Notes under the pieces: generated by a model
Told to the model about the DNA's origin: nothing
What the model saw: only the letters and a program-made list of their open reading frames with translations
The model's database searches: none
NCBI GenBank assembly: GCA_904501735.1
Contig: CAJGBY010000002.1
Location: forward strand, 124,001-188,000
From: an uncultured Muribaculaceae bacterium
GTDB taxonomy: Bacteria > Bacteroidota > Bacteroidia > Bacteroidales > Muribaculaceae
Direction of reading: 5' to 3'
Length of the DNA stretch: 64,000 bases
Position numbers and translations under genes: made by a program
In this document: positions 8,592 to 16,712 of the stretch, in pieces
Position numbering within the stretch: the first letter of the stretch is position 1
Layout: every line of letters begins with the position of its first letter

Positions 8592-8988
8592 GGGGCTGAC
8601 TGGCTTTGACAGCGTGTAGAGGCGGTAAGTAAGCACGCAGAGCGATGATGGCTATGCTCTATAATCTCAGACATCAAAAATTTAACTGGCGAAAATAACT
8701 ACGCTCTTGCTGCTTAATTGAAGAATAGTAGATTAGCTTAATCTCTGCAACAGTTGCGGAGACAAGACATCACCCGATTGTTTGGTCCCGAGACGCTTCG
8801 ATACGGTGGTGCTATAAAGTCGGGAATCGAGTAATTCATGCCTTGGGGATTGCTCTAAATTTAAAGGATAAGTTTTGGATTGGTTGTCTTTGGCCTGTCC
8901 AATTCCGAAAACCAAGTAAAGACTAAGCGTGTAGAAAGCTTATTGGTTCCGCGTTTGGACGAGGGTTCAAACCCCTCCAGCTCCACAA
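8592..8988 (+). ncRNA. ssrA: Transfer-messenger RNA (tmRNA)
   Basis: tmRNA rescues stalled ribosomes with SmpB. The 5' end GGGGCTGA and the 3' segment CAGCTCCA form a 7-bp acceptor stem with the expected G-U at the third pair. The T arm is GAGGG-TTCAAAC-CCCTC. The tag frame, at 8688-8717, reads GGC GAA AAT AAC TAC GCT CTT GCT GCT TAA, giving the peptide GENNYALAA, the form known from Bacteroidales. The discriminator A is followed by CAAAT and not by an encoded CCA, so the CCA tail must be added after transcription. The exact 3' end is taken to within a few bases. Confidence 0.96.
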
Positions 8989-8993
8989 ATAAA

Positions 8994-9034
8994 AGAAAAC
9001 AGGATGAAATGGTTCTTCCTGTTTTCTGCTTTTA
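8994..9034 (+). terminator. Terminator after tmRNA
   Basis: AGAAAACAGGA pairs perfectly with TCCTGTTTTCT (9017-9027) around a 12-nt loop, followed by GCTTTT. Confidence 0.75.
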
Positions 9035-9050
9035 AGCAAGCACTTGTTCT

Positions 9051-10277
9051 ATGAGATTTGAATTGTTTGTAGCTAATAGAATGAAATCGGGGAGAGGTGG
9101 TAATACTAATCGCACTCCGAGCTTAAATATTGCAGTTGTTGGAATGACAATGGCAATATTTATAATGCTATTGTCATTGATGATAGTGCAAGGCTTCAAG
9201 AACGAAATCTCAAATAAATTATATAGTTTGGATTCTCATATTAAGGTTACACCTTTTCACTACAGCCCAGATGCATCGGGTATTATAAAGGTCGATTCTG
9301 AACTTATTAACCTTATTAAAAATACCGATAGTCAAATAACTGATGTATCTTTAGCTATAGAGAAATCAGTTGTACTCAAAACCACTGACAATTTTAAAGG
9401 ACTATATTTCAAAGGCGTTGACTCAAGCTATAACTGGAATTATTTGAATTCTGTTATGGATGATGGATGTGCTCCTGACTTTTCGACTACACCTAATGGC
9501 GTGATACTATCGAAAAATAATGCCGATAAACTCAAGTTGAAAATTGGTGACAAAATTCGTGCATATTTTATTGGTGAAAGTGTCAAAACTCGGAATTTAG
9601 TCTTAACAGGTGTGTATAAGTCTGACTTAGAGGTTTTCGATAACAACTATATTCTTGGTGATATAAATTTATTGAGAGGTGTAGGGGGAATCCAATCAAA
9701 TGAATGCAACTATATTGGTTTAAATTGTAAAGACTATTCAAAAATTGAAGAAATCACGCTATCGCTTAATAATGCAATCAATAATTCTCGATTTGGCGAA
9801 TATCTATTAGTAACAAATACAATAATTCAAAATACAGGTTACTTTACATGGTTAGAGTTACTTGATATGAATGTAATTGTTATTATTGTAATAATGTTGA
9901 TTGTAACATCTTTTACATTAATAGCTGGTATGTTGATGATTGTGCTTGAGAAAGTAAATATGATAGGTGTACTTAAATCTATGGGATCAAGCAATCATTC
10001 AATTAGCAAAATATTTATTTATGCCACCAATAAGCTAATCTTAAAATCTATGTTGGTTGCGAATGTATTAGCTGCGCTATTCTTTTTTGTTCAAAATAGA
10101 TTCCATTTGATTACACTTGATGCCGAAGCGTATTATATGTCTTATGTGCCTGTTAGCTATGAATGGATTTATATATTGCTATTAAATTTAGGAGTTGTAT
10201 TGGTATCTTACCTCACTTTATTGATACCATCGCGAATAGTGTCATCAATTAGTCCGTCTAAATCTATTAAGTTCTAA
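9051..10277 (+). CDS. FtsX/LolC-type ABC transporter permease
   Basis: The 408-residue protein has one N-terminal membrane segment (about residues 27-48, VVGMTMAIFIMLLSLMIV), a large periplasmic MacB-like domain (about residues 50-265) and three C-terminal segments (about 270-297, 325-345 and 365-395). This is the LolC/LolE/FtsX permease topology. Members partner a LolD-type ATPase to release lipoproteins from the inner membrane or to drive other periplasmic work. No ATPase gene is adjacent, so the substrate is not certain. It begins 24 bp after the tmRNA terminator and ends at a strong terminator of its own. Confidence 0.8.
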   Translation: MRFELFVANRMKSGRGGNTNRTPSLNIAVVGMTMAIFIMLLSLMIVQGFKNEISNKLYSLDSHIKVTPFHYSPDASGIIKVDSELINLIKNTDSQITDVSLAIEKSVVLKTTDNFKGLYFKGVDSSYNWNYLNSVMDDGCAPDFSTTPNGVILSKNNADKLKLKIGDKIRAYFIGESVKTRNLVLTGVYKSDLEVFDNNYILGDINLLRGVGGIQSNECNYIGLNCKDYSKIEEITLSLNNAINNSRFGEYLLVTNTIIQNTGYFTWLELLDMNVIVIIVIMLIVTSFTLIAGMLMIVLEKVNMIGVLKSMGSSNHSISKIFIYATNKLILKSMLVANVLAALFFFVQNRFHLITLDAEAYYMSYVPVSYEWIYILLLNLGVVLVSYLTLLIPSRIVSSISPSKSIKF

Positions 10278-10283
10278 TACAAA

Positions 10284-10317
10284 AGAAGAACCCTGTTGGG
10301 TTCTTCTTAATTTTTTA
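10284..10317 (+). terminator. Strong intrinsic terminator
   Basis: AAGAAGAACCC and GGGTTCTTCTT form an 11-bp perfect stem with a TGTT loop, then a run of T. It ends the permease gene and converges with the small gene on the other strand. Confidence 0.85.
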
Positions 10318-10473
10318 CTAATTCATTACAAAAATTCCAAGTTCTGGACTATTCATTTTCTTTATTGAGCAGGCTCTTGCAAATTGCTTGATGAAGTTGA
10401 TGCTGCTTTCTTTGGGTCCTGGTTGTGATTTTAATGAATTTAGTTTGTTTGTTAGAGTAAAGTTTTTATTCAT
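10318..10473 (-). CDS. 51-residue conserved-looking small protein downstream of ECF sigma factor
   Basis: Reading the minus strand gives MNKNFTLTNKLNSLKSQP, a Pro-Gly-Pro-Lys-Glu turn, then INFIKQFARACS and a C-terminus ending ELGIFVMN followed by a TAG stop. The amphipathic segment INFIKQFARA and the hydrophobic C-terminus look like constrained protein sequence and not chance. It lies 58 bp behind the ECF sigma gene on the same strand, so it is probably co-transcribed. I have the impression that similar 50-residue proteins occur in other Bacteroidales but cannot confirm it. It has no signal peptide or full membrane span. It could be a small regulator of the sigma factor or unrelated. Confidence 0.5.
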   Translation of the reverse strand: MNKNFTLTNKLNSLKSQPGPKESSINFIKQFARACSIKKMNSPELGIFVMN

Positions 10474-10531
10474 AGGCAAGCCTGTTTAGTTGTTACATTA
10501 TATTAACGCAACATGTTTGCCTATTATTGTA

Positions 10532-11122
10532 TTACATAGTCAAAATAATATTATTTTCTTCTGCGATGCGTCGCATATTCATTATTGCATATCTCATTCT
10601 TCCTAGAGCAGTGTTAATACTTACATTGGTGATGTCAGCAATTTCTTTAAAACTCATATTCTTGTAATAGCGCATTGTAAGAACTTCTCGTTGGCTTTGT
10701 GGTAATGCATTAACGATGTTCTTAATGTCTTGATGAATTTGTTCAATTACCAGTGAGTCTTCAATTGTAGATTCACAAAGCTCTTTTCTGTTGAGTATGT
10801 TTACATCTTCAGAGTCGCATGATAGTGTGTTTGCCGACTTTTCTTGGCGAAATGTATCGATAATTAGGTTGTGTGCTATGCGATAAATCCATGGCAAGAA
10901 TTTACCGTTTTCAGTGTATCTTCCTTGATTAATTGTAACGATAGCTTTAACGAATGTTTCTTGAAAAAGATCATCAGCTAAATCTTCGCATTTAACAATA
11001 TGAAATATATAAGAATAAACTTTATCCTTATACCTTTCTACCAAAATATCGAATGCTGGATTTAAACCGTCAGCATATAACATTACTAATTTTTCGTCGG
11101 AAAGATTTATTAAGTCTTCCAT
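10532..11122 (-). CDS. RNA polymerase ECF sigma factor
   Basis: A 196-residue sigma-70 factor with only regions 2 and 4. Region 2 is visible as LVERYKDKVYSYIFHIVKCEDLADDLFQETFVKA (residues 23-56) with the promoter-melting segment after it, and region 4 as LPQSQREVLTMRYYKNMSFKEIADITNVS with its helix-turn-helix (about residues 139-168). No anti-sigma gene is adjacent, so control is in trans or transcriptional. The frame ends with the 51-residue gene behind it. Target genes cannot be inferred from the sequence. Confidence 0.92.
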   Translation of the reverse strand: MEDLINLSDEKLVMLYADGLNPAFDILVERYKDKVYSYIFHIVKCEDLADDLFQETFVKAIVTINQGRYTENGKFLPWIYRIAHNLIIDTFRQEKSANTLSCDSEDVNILNRKELCESTIEDSLVIEQIHQDIKNIVNALPQSQREVLTMRYYKNMSFKEIADITNVSINTALGRMRYAIMNMRRIAEENNIILTM

Positions 11123-11198
11123 TATAAATTATTTTAAAATTTGCGTAATGTTATATCTATAGGCAGTTCTTTTTTAGTTGTTATTAGAATATATTGGG

Positions 11199-11231
11199 CA
11201 AATATATACAAAAAAAATCAATTTTGTACAA
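11199..11231 (-). promoter_or_regulatory. Probable promoter of the ECF sigma gene
   Basis: On the minus strand TATATTTG (11199-11206) is preceded by TTG (11229-11231) at a 22-bp spacing, slightly long. It would give a leader of about 70 nt. Confidence 0.45.
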
Positions 11232-11284
11232 TTTTACCCTAATTAAATGATAAAAACAGGCGTTTTAGGGTTGAAAATAGACAT

Positions 11285-13072
11285 TTAAGACTCTTTTTCG
11301 CTTAATTCAAGCCATCTTAATTCTTTTTCGTCAAGCTCCTCTTTTATCTGTTCATATCGGCTTGATAGTTTAATTAATTCATCGGCCGAAGCACCCGATT
11401 GGAACTTAGTTTCTATCTCTGCTTTCTCTTTATTAAGTAACTCCAAGTCTTTTTCAAGAGCCTCAAATTCTTTTTTCTCTTTAAATGTTAGTTTGTTGCT
11501 ATTATCGCGTTGCTTACGCGTATCGTTAGAGTTTGAAACTTGATTTGATGTCTTTTTAAGATTTTCTTTTTCTGTTAAAGTTTTCCATTCTCTATAGTCG
11601 GAATAATTGCCAGGGAAATCCTTAATAACACCATTACCTTCAAAGACAAAAATGTGGTCGACAGTTTTATCCATGAAGAATCTGTCGTGACTAATTATAA
11701 TCACGCAACCTTTGAACTTTGAAAGGTATTCTTCAAGTATTTCAAGTGTGATAATATCTAAATCGTTTGTTGGCTCATCTAATATTAGGAAGTTTGGCTT
11801 CTTCATTAATATTGTTGCCAAATAAAGTCGTCTTTTCTCACCACCACTTAGTTTAGATATAAGTTTTTGTTGATCGGCAGGGGAGAATAGGAATAATTGT
11901 AGAAACTGAGAAGCTGTATACTTAGTTTTTTCATCGAATACAATAATCTCGGCTATACGCGTTACTGCATCAATCACTTTCATTGATTCGTCAAATGCGA
12001 TGCCATCTTGACTATAATAGCCAAAACTAACTGTTTCTCCAATATCAAAATTTCCACTATCAGGCTTTATTACTCCTAGTAGCAATTTTATAAAAGTAGA
12101 TTTACCTACACCATTTGAGCCAACGATTCCAAGTTTTTCATAACGAGCAAAAGTATAAGTAAATTCGTCAAGAATAATCTTCTCGTTAAATCGTTTACTC
12201 ACATTATTAGCATCAAATATTTTAGATCCAATATATGATGATTTTACATTTAATTTAATGCTGTTATCAGTGATTCGTTTCGATGCTTTATCTTTTAAAT
12301 CATAAAATGCGTCAATTCTATATTTGGCCTTAGTTCCTCGCGCTTGTGGTTGTCTTCTCATCCATTCTAATTCAGTGCGCAATAGATTCTTGGCTTTCTC
12401 TACTTCGGCTGTTTGTGCTTCAATGCGTTCTTGACGCTTTTCGAGATAATAGTTGTAATTACCGTGATATGTAAAAATTGATTGTTGGTCAATTTCTATG
12501 ATTTTGTTACACACTTTATCCAAGAAATATCGGTCGTGTGTAACCATTAGCACAGCAACTTTGCTTCGTGATAAATATCCTTCAAGCCATTCAATCATTT
12601 CAATATCTAAATGGTTGGTTGGCTCGTCTAATATTAATAATTCGCAATTATCAAGAATTAATTTGGCAAGTGCAACGCGTTTTATTTGTCCTCCGGAAAG
12701 TTCAGATATTGGTTGGTTGAAGTTTGTGATTTTTAATTGAGACAATGTCTGCTTGATACGATTTTCAAAAGACCATTCTTCTTCTTTCTCTTTATCATAT
12801 CCACTTTGACATACTTCAAAAACCGTTTGATTGGGATTTAAATCTGGTATTTGTTCAAGGAATCCCACCTTAGCATCTTTACGATAGGTAACATTACCAC
12901 TATCATAATCCTCTTTATTGCAGAGTATCTTTAATAATGTTGTTTTTCCAGTACCATTTTTAGCAATAATACCTATTTTGTCGCCCTCGTTGACGCCAAA
13001 TGTTATATCACCAAATAATAGTCTATCGCCATAAGACTTTGTGAGATTTTCAACTTGTAGTAAACTTTCCAT
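11285..13072 (-). CDS. ABC-F family ATPase (Uup-like)
   Basis: ABC-F proteins are soluble twin ABC ATPases that act on ribosomes. The 595-residue protein has Walker A motifs GIIAKNGTGKTTLL and GIVGSNGVGKSTFI, signatures ELSGGQIKR and KLSGGEKRR, and Walker B segments LLILDEPTNHLD and FLILDEPTNDLD. The interdomain linker is highly basic (about residues 210-260), and a C-terminal coiled coil (about residues 515-590, rich in E and K) resembles the DNA-binding end of Uup. Uup-type function is therefore the best guess, with other translation-factor roles possible. It is transcribed alone. Confidence 0.9.
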   Translation of the reverse strand: MESLLQVENLTKSYGDRLLFGDITFGVNEGDKIGIIAKNGTGKTTLLKILCNKEDYDSGNVTYRKDAKVGFLEQIPDLNPNQTVFEVCQSGYDKEKEEEWSFENRIKQTLSQLKITNFNQPISELSGGQIKRVALAKLILDNCELLILDEPTNHLDIEMIEWLEGYLSRSKVAVLMVTHDRYFLDKVCNKIIEIDQQSIFTYHGNYNYYLEKRQERIEAQTAEVEKAKNLLRTELEWMRRQPQARGTKAKYRIDAFYDLKDKASKRITDNSIKLNVKSSYIGSKIFDANNVSKRFNEKIILDEFTYTFARYEKLGIVGSNGVGKSTFIKLLLGVIKPDSGNFDIGETVSFGYYSQDGIAFDESMKVIDAVTRIAEIIVFDEKTKYTASQFLQLFLFSPADQQKLISKLSGGEKRRLYLATILMKKPNFLILDEPTNDLDIITLEILEEYLSKFKGCVIIISHDRFFMDKTVDHIFVFEGNGVIKDFPGNYSDYREWKTLTEKENLKKTSNQVSNSNDTRKQRDNSNKLTFKEKKEFEALEKDLELLNKEKAEIETKFQSGASADELIKLSSRYEQIKEELDEKELRWLELSEKES

Positions 13073-13104
13073 AAAGCAAAATTAATAAAACTTTGGCAAT
13101 AATG

Positions 13105-13136
13105 TTGCTAATATATTGTGAATTGTTGTATTTTTG
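13105..13136 (+). promoter_or_regulatory. Promoter of the phosphoesterase/PQQ gene
   Basis: TTG (13105-13107), 21 bp, TATTTTTG (13129-13136). The start codon follows about 40 bp later. Confidence 0.55.
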
Positions 13137-13175
13137 TAAAAATTATAAATTTGTAAAACTAATATTAATAAGGCT

Positions 13176-15002
13176 ATGAAATTAAAACATTTATTATTGG
13201 CTACATTAATGGGATTTACAAGCATCTATGCAAATGCTGATAAAATTTCATTAATTGCTGATATTCACGTTAATCCAGGTAATCACCGCGAAGAAAAATT
13301 GAAGCAGGTGATTAATGATATCAATAATAATGACACCGAATTGGTGGTTTTGGCTGGAGACTTAACAGATGAAGGTAGCGACGAACAATTGAAAAATGTT
13401 AAGTCTATTCTTGATTTGATAAAGAAACCATTGTTCGTAATTCCGGGTAATCACGAAAACAATTGGAGCCAAAGTGCATGTAAAACATTCTTTGATATTT
13501 GGGGTAATGACCGTTTTGTTACTGAAACAGAAAACCTAATCATAGTTGGTATTAATTGCGGCCCTTATATGAAGATGGGCGACGGCCATGTGAAGCACGA
13601 AGACCTTTTGTGGCTTGATAAGACATTGGCTGAACGCACAAAATCAGGAAAGAAAGTTCTATCTATTTGTCACTATGCTCTAAACCCTGATTTGGATAGC
13701 TATCGTGAATATCTAAGCATTTTAAGTAAGTATCCAGTTGTTGCTCACTTAAATGGTCACTATCATCAATATAAGAATTATCGTGCATCAAATGTTGAAG
13801 TATGCCATTGCCGTTCTCTTGAAATGGGTAAGAAAGAACCAACATTTGGCTATTCAATTGTTGATATAACTACCGATTCAGTAAAGATTTTCGAAAAGAC
13901 ACTTAATGAAGCTCAAAACCTAAAAATCGGTTTTAAAATCGATTGTGAAACAGTAGCTCCATTAGCTGAATCAGAAAACTTAGATACTAATGTACCTACT
14001 AATTTTAAAATCGAATTAGCCTATAGAGATGATGCATCAGTGTTTACAAGATTGGGAGTAGATAAGGATAATATCTATTTTGGCAACTCATTGGGTTTTG
14101 TGAAATCAGTTAATAAGAAGACTGGTAAATTGAATTGGTCATATAAAACAACTGCGGGCTTGTTCTCTCGTCCAGCTGTTGCAAAGAAACATGTTATCAT
14201 TCCATGTGCCGATAAGCGAATTGTTTGGCTTGATAAGAAAACTGGCAAAGTTGCATTTGAAAATAATGCAAATGGTCCTTATGTAGCTGATGGTATCATT
14301 GTTGGTAATACTCTTTATCAAGGTGGTTATAAAGTATTTCAAGCGTGGGATGTGAATAAGGCTCAACTTAAATGGGAATTAAATGATTTAAAGAACTATT
14401 GCCAAGCAGCGCCTGCTTTTGATAAAGATAAAGTTGCTTTTGGTGCTTGGGATACTTATCTAAGAAAAGTTGATGCTAAAACTGGTGATCTTGATTGGAA
14501 ATGGTTCAATGGTAAAGAGCGTAACATGTTAGGTCCTGGTAACTGTGTACCTGTAATTGCAAATGACAAGGTTATCGTTGTTGCACCAGATAGATATATG
14601 ACTGCTGTTGATTGGAAAACAGGTAAACAAATTTGGCGTGATAATAGCCACAAATATAGAGAAAGCCTTGGACGCTCAGTTAAGGGTGATAAAGTATATG
14701 CAAAGACTATGGATGGCGAAATAGTGTGTGTGAGCACTGAAGGTAATACATTCAAGGAACTTTGGTTGACTGATGCAGGTCTTGGATATGAGCATGCTCC
14801 ATGTATTGTGTTGGAACACGATGGTGTTGTTTATGCAGGATCAAGAAGAGGTATAATTGCTGCTCTTGATGCTAATACTACTCAATTGTTGTGGCGCAAA
14901 CAAGTAGGTGCATCTGAAATTAATGGATTTGAAGTTGATAACAAGGGCGATGTTTATGTCTCGCTTGTTGAAGGTTCAATCTGGCGAATTTCAAAGAAAT
15001 AA
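13176..15002 (+). CDS. Exported calcineurin-like phosphoesterase fused to a PQQ-type beta-propeller
   Basis: The signal peptide (MKLKHLLLATLMGFTSIYANA) is followed by a metallophosphoesterase domain at residues 22-240. All its metal motifs are readable: DIHVNPG, AGDLTDEG, GNHENN, the CHYAL histidine and NGHYH. Residues about 275-605 hold repeated W-containing blades (GKLNWSYKT, GKVAFENN, AQLKWELND, GDLDWKWF, GKQIWRDN, TQLLWRKQ), the pattern of PQQ-like quinoprotein propellers, though a cofactor need not bind. It is probably a periplasmic or surface phosphatase whose propeller binds a ligand or the cell surface. Substrate is unknown. Confidence 0.85.
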   Translation: MKLKHLLLATLMGFTSIYANADKISLIADIHVNPGNHREEKLKQVINDINNNDTELVVLAGDLTDEGSDEQLKNVKSILDLIKKPLFVIPGNHENNWSQSACKTFFDIWGNDRFVTETENLIIVGINCGPYMKMGDGHVKHEDLLWLDKTLAERTKSGKKVLSICHYALNPDLDSYREYLSILSKYPVVAHLNGHYHQYKNYRASNVEVCHCRSLEMGKKEPTFGYSIVDITTDSVKIFEKTLNEAQNLKIGFKIDCETVAPLAESENLDTNVPTNFKIELAYRDDASVFTRLGVDKDNIYFGNSLGFVKSVNKKTGKLNWSYKTTAGLFSRPAVAKKHVIIPCADKRIVWLDKKTGKVAFENNANGPYVADGIIVGNTLYQGGYKVFQAWDVNKAQLKWELNDLKNYCQAAPAFDKDKVAFGAWDTYLRKVDAKTGDLDWKWFNGKERNMLGPGNCVPVIANDKVIVVAPDRYMTAVDWKTGKQIWRDNSHKYRESLGRSVKGDKVYAKTMDGEIVCVSTEGNTFKELWLTDAGLGYEHAPCIVLEHDGVVYAGSRRGIIAALDANTTQLLWRKQVGASEINGFEVDNKGDVYVSLVEGSIWRISKK

Positions 15003-15011
15003 ATAATAAAT

Positions 15012-15045
15012 AAAAAAACCTCCCAACTCGGGAGGTTTTTTATTT
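15012..15045. terminator. Bidirectional terminator
   Basis: AAAACCTCCC and GGGAGGTTTT pair around AACTC, with A and T runs on either side. It separates the converging phosphoesterase and amylase genes. Confidence 0.85.
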
Positions 15046-15048
15046 TAT

Positions 15049-16473
15049 TTACTTCTTAATAAGAATGTAGCTTGTGAATGGTTTTAAATTTCCTCTTAGA
15101 ATATTCTTTTTAACTGTGAACTTAGTTTTATATACCTCATCATAATAAGTACCATTTTTTAAATTTGTTGGCATTTCGATGGCTTGTTCGGTATCTGTTA
15201 CATTTACTAAGGAAGCACCTTTGTTTCCACGACACACTTGAGCAACTGTTTTTTCAGTATTGAATATCAATTGTTCAGCCTTTCCACTCATTGCTCTGCG
15301 GAACTTGTTAGCAGCAATAACTTCAGGATGTTTGAATTCATCATTACCTTTTGCACCAGCAACATTGTTGCCCCATACATTGCTTGGGTTGCTACCATCG
15401 GGACGAGAATAAAATAGGGGCGTTCCATGTTGTCGTGATGTAAGGAAAACCCATGCTACTCTTATTTGCTCATTTGTTAGTGATGCCGATTCGTGAGCAT
15501 TACAATAGGTGTCATGGCTTTCCACCCAAGTTACCAATCTATTTGGAGCAACAGAGTGTGACCAATTTGTTGCATCATCAGCATTAAAATTTTGAGCTTC
15601 TAGGATATTTCTTAGAATGTGTCCGTATGAACTTGCTGTAAGGTCAAAGAACTCAGCATATTCCTTTTCTTTTACATTTTTATCTTGAAGAACTTCACCA
15701 TATATAAATAGGCTATCTCTTGGAATTGCAAGAGTAAGTCCTTTAACCGATTTTTGTCCCATTGCAACAGGCCAAAAGTCATTTTCTTTAGACTTTTCAT
15801 CAAGGGGATCGCTAGGTAAACCGATGTGTTTTGCAGTGTCATAACGGAAGCCTCTTGCGCCGCAATTGAGCAAATCGTTGACATAAGTCATGTAATAATA
15901 TTGAAAATCAGGGTTTTCTGTGTTGACGTCAGGAAGACCACCCATTTGACCAGTTGTACATTGTAGACGATCGTTATAATCTTTGATTTCATTAAATCCA
16001 TTAGCATGGTAGAGGTTATCATGACCACCAACAGCTGCATCTAATTCGTCAGAAACGCGAGTGTCGTCGATTGAAGTGTGGTTAGGTAATACATCAACAA
16101 TAATTTTTATGCCATATTTATTGGCATCATCACACATTGCTTTGAAATCTTCTTTTGTGCCTAGCATGTAGTTTCCAATTTTCCAATCGGTTGGTTGATA
16201 ATAATAGTACCATCTACCTTTTCCAAATAATTGCATGCCGCCACCTTTGTCACCTTTTGTTTCTGTTACGCATTGTTGAGCTGGGGATGTTTGTACATAC
16301 TTGTATCCTGCTTCCGATATATCCTTTAGGTTTTCTTTAATGGTGTTGAAGGACCAACTCCAAGCATGAAGAATTACATCATCATTAGTCTTTACTTCGG
16401 TCGGTTTAACGACACATCTTGCTGTAAAAGTACTTGCAAAAATGAAAAGTGCAATAAATATTAAATGTTTCAT
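15049..16473 (-). CDS. Secreted alpha-amylase, GH13 family
   Basis: The enzyme hydrolyses alpha-1,4 glucans. A signal peptide (MKHLIFIALFIFASTFTARC) is followed by the TIM-barrel domain. The conserved GH13 regions are visible: DVLPNHT (region I), GFRYDTAKHIG with the nucleophile Asp (region II), YGEVLQ with the acid/base Glu (region III) and WVESHDTYC with the transition-state Asp (region IV). The cysteine at position 20 could act as a lipobox, but the context (FTARC) is not convincing. A small C-terminal beta domain ends at residue 474. No SusC/SusD genes are nearby, so this is not a classical polysaccharide utilisation locus. Confidence 0.92.
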   Translation of the reverse strand: MKHLIFIALFIFASTFTARCVVKPTEVKTNDDVILHAWSWSFNTIKENLKDISEAGYKYVQTSPAQQCVTETKGDKGGGMQLFGKGRWYYYYQPTDWKIGNYMLGTKEDFKAMCDDANKYGIKIIVDVLPNHTSIDDTRVSDELDAAVGGHDNLYHANGFNEIKDYNDRLQCTTGQMGGLPDVNTENPDFQYYYMTYVNDLLNCGARGFRYDTAKHIGLPSDPLDEKSKENDFWPVAMGQKSVKGLTLAIPRDSLFIYGEVLQDKNVKEKEYAEFFDLTASSYGHILRNILEAQNFNADDATNWSHSVAPNRLVTWVESHDTYCNAHESASLTNEQIRVAWVFLTSRQHGTPLFYSRPDGSNPSNVWGNNVAGAKGNDEFKHPEVIAANKFRRAMSGKAEQLIFNTEKTVAQVCRGNKGASLVNVTDTEQAIEMPTNLKNGTYYDEVYKTKFTVKKNILRGNLKPFTSYILIKK

Positions 16474-16563
16474 AAGTTAGTAATAAGAATTAAATTTGGT
16501 GTAAAGTTAATAATTATATTCAAGATTCTATCTAATATTATTTCATTTAACGACAAAAATATT

Positions 16564-16571
16564 TACCTTTG
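16564..16571 (+). promoter_or_regulatory. -7 box of the glutamine synthetase promoter
   Basis: TACCTTTG matches TAnnTTTG. The -33 region has only TTTC. If used, it gives a leader of about 135 nt that contains the hairpin at 16631-16676. Confidence 0.45.
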
Positions 16572-16630
16572 CATAAAATAACATGAATCTATGGATTGCA
16601 AAAAACATATATGTGATTTGTATCTTATAT

Positions 16631-16676
16631 AAGAACAAGCAGTGATTACAATATTTTGGAATCATTACTTGTTCTT
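16631..16676 (+). promoter_or_regulatory. Long leader hairpin upstream of glutamine synthetase
   Basis: Positions 16631-16647 (AAGAACAAGCAGTGATT) pair with 16660-16676 (AATCATTACTTGTTCTT) over 17 positions, with one C-A mismatch and one G-U pair, around a 12-nt loop. It ends 36 bp before the glutamine synthetase start codon. There is no T run directly after it, so it looks more like a leader control element or mRNA-stability element than a plain terminator. Confidence 0.6.
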
Positions 16677-16712
16677 CATGTTTAATAATGGTTCAATAAA
16701 TAAAGCAAGAAT

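Noticed and set aside
10532..11122. ECF sigma factor with SusC-type trans-envelope signalling
   Set aside because: There is no FecR-type anti-sigma gene or TonB-dependent receptor next to it.
15049..16473. Polysaccharide utilisation locus around the alpha-amylase
   Set aside because: No SusC, SusD, SusE/F or regulator gene lies within the neighbourhood.
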